DNA of 6,739 nucleotides from AM-0621 sp964386705 (lineage in GTDB: Bacteria; Planctomycetota; Planctomycetia; Planctomycetales; Planctomycetaceae). The position numbers and the translations under genes are program-made. The notes under the pieces were generated by a model that ran no database searches, was not told the DNA's origin, and was given only the letters and a program-made list of their open reading frames with translations. Shown here in pieces: positions 5,933 to 6,739 of the stretch (positions are counted from its first letter, which is position 1; each line of letters begins with the position of its first letter). Location: contig CAYLTY010000341.1 of the NCBI GenBank assembly GCA_964386705.1, positions 1-6,739 of the forward strand. The letters run 5' to 3'.

Positions 5933-6739
5933 ATGGCCAGTGATCGTGACAACCGACTAGGCAAGTATGTCCTGAAATCCAGGCTCGGCAAAGGGGGCAT
6001 GGGTGTTGTCTATCTGGCCACAGATACGCGCTTGAAGCGTGACGTCGCTTTGAAGGTGCTCAGCAAGTCGCTGGCATCGAACGCGGATGCCGTGCAGCGT
6101 TTTCTACAGGAAGCCCGCGCGGCTGCGCAGCTCAATCATCCCAACGTGGTCATGGTGCATGACGTTGACCAGCAGCGCGGCCATTGCTTTCTGGTGATGG
6201 AACTGGTCACGGGCGGCACGGCTCAGGAACGCATGTCGCTGGGGCCGCTCAGTTGGGTGGAGGCGACTCGGACGATCGCCGATGCCTGCCGTGGTCTCGC
6301 GGCTGCTCACCAGGCGGGGCTGATCCATCGCGATATCAAGCCTTCCAATCTGATTCGCACCGCTGACGGCATCATCAAACTGGCTGACTTTGGATTAGCC
6401 AAAGTGCCTGACGAGACGAAGACCTCGGGCCCCGTCACGAAGTCCGGCGCGATTCTGGGAACGCCGCAATACATGAGCCCCGAGCAGTGTTCCGGCGAGC
6501 CGGTGGATGCTCGCAGCGACATCTATTCGCTGGGCGCGACGTACTTCGCATTACTGACGGGCGAGCCGCCGTATGTGGAGACTCAGCCCCTCCAGATCAT
6601 GTTCGCCCACTGCTCCAAGCCGGTGCCCGATCCGCGATCGCGCCGGCCGGATGTTCCTGCGGCTTGTGCTGAAGTTGTCATGACGGCGATGGCCAAACAA
6701 CTCGCGGAGCGTTTCAAGTCGGCTGATGAGTTTATCGCG
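5933..6739 (+). CDS. Hanks-type serine/threonine protein kinase, catalytic domain (3' end outside window)
   Basis: Phosphorylates proteins on Ser/Thr. The 269 visible residues are nearly all kinase domain and run off the right edge. All key elements are intact: Gly-rich loop G19-x-G21-G22-M-G24, ATP-binding lysine K41 in VALK, alpha-C glutamate E60, catalytic loop H132-R-D134-x-K136-x2-N139, D152-F-G, the activation segment with candidate phosphosites (T162, T164, S165, T169, S171, T177), S182-P-E184, and DARSDIYSLGA. It is an RD kinase, so activation-loop autophosphorylation is likely. The only in-frame start close to the domain is ATG 5933; no Shine-Dalgarno sequence precedes it, which is common in planctomycetes. 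In this phylum such kinases usually continue into a membrane segment and a WD40, TPR or other C-terminal region, none of which can be seen here. Divergent to the archaemetzincin gene. Confidence 0.95.
   Translation, partial: MASDRDNRLGKYVLKSRLGKGGMGVVYLATDTRLKRDVALKVLSKSLASNADAVQRFLQEARAAAQLNHPNVVMVHDVDQQRGHCFLVMELVTGGTAQERMSLGPLSWVEATRTIADACRGLAAAHQAGLIHRDIKPSNLIRTADGIIKLADFGLAKVPDETKTSGPVTKSGAILGTPQYMSPEQCSGEPVDARSDIYSLGATYFALLTGEPPYVETQPLQIMFAHCSKPVPDPRSRRPDVPAACAEVVMTAMAKQLAERFKSADEFIA

Noticed and set aside
1..6739. CRISPR array, tRNA/rRNA gene, insertion sequence, phage or defence genes
   Set aside because: No regularly spaced direct repeats, cloverleaf-like sequence, transposase motifs or defence domains were seen on either strand.

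Overview
The window looks like ordinary chromosomal DNA from a planctomycete. The strongest evidence is a DUF1559 pseudopilin-like protein with the H-X9-DG motif, encoded directly upstream of a small carboxypeptidase-regulatory-like lipoprotein. A Hanks-type Ser/Thr kinase, long intergenic regions with GGACNGACA-type inverted repeats, and a mix of SD-led and apparently SD-less starts fit the same group. The exact genus cannot be told from the sequence.

Layout, left to right: (1) the 3' part of aspS (aspartyl-tRNA synthetase), running in from the left edge and followed by a strong intrinsic terminator. (2) A 240-base non-coding stretch with a REP-like double-hairpin repeat and three degenerate 11-base tandem units. 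(3) A secreted TIM-barrel glycoside-hydrolase-like protein with a Cys cluster and a short post-barrel domain. (4) About 400 non-coding bases with several inverted repeats. (5) A two-gene + strand unit: the DUF1559 prepilin-like protein (true start GTG 3385) and the lipoprotein. (6) On the - strand, converging on that unit with only 21 bases between stops, a membrane-anchored archaemetzincin (M54) protease. (7) A 159-base divergent control region. (8) The N-terminal catalytic domain of a Ser/Thr kinase, cut by the right edge.

Functionally, the aspS fragment is housekeeping, and the glycosidase-like protein, DUF1559 protein, lipoprotein and anchored metalloprotease are all predicted to be envelope or exported proteins. 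The DUF1559/lipoprotein pair probably works as one unit. The archaemetzincin and kinase share a divergent control region and may be co-regulated, but nothing in the sequence proves a joint pathway. I see no defence system, CRISPR array, insertion sequence, phage gene or RNA gene. The most unusual item is the archaemetzincin, which has an N-terminal membrane anchor and an altered metzincin Gly.
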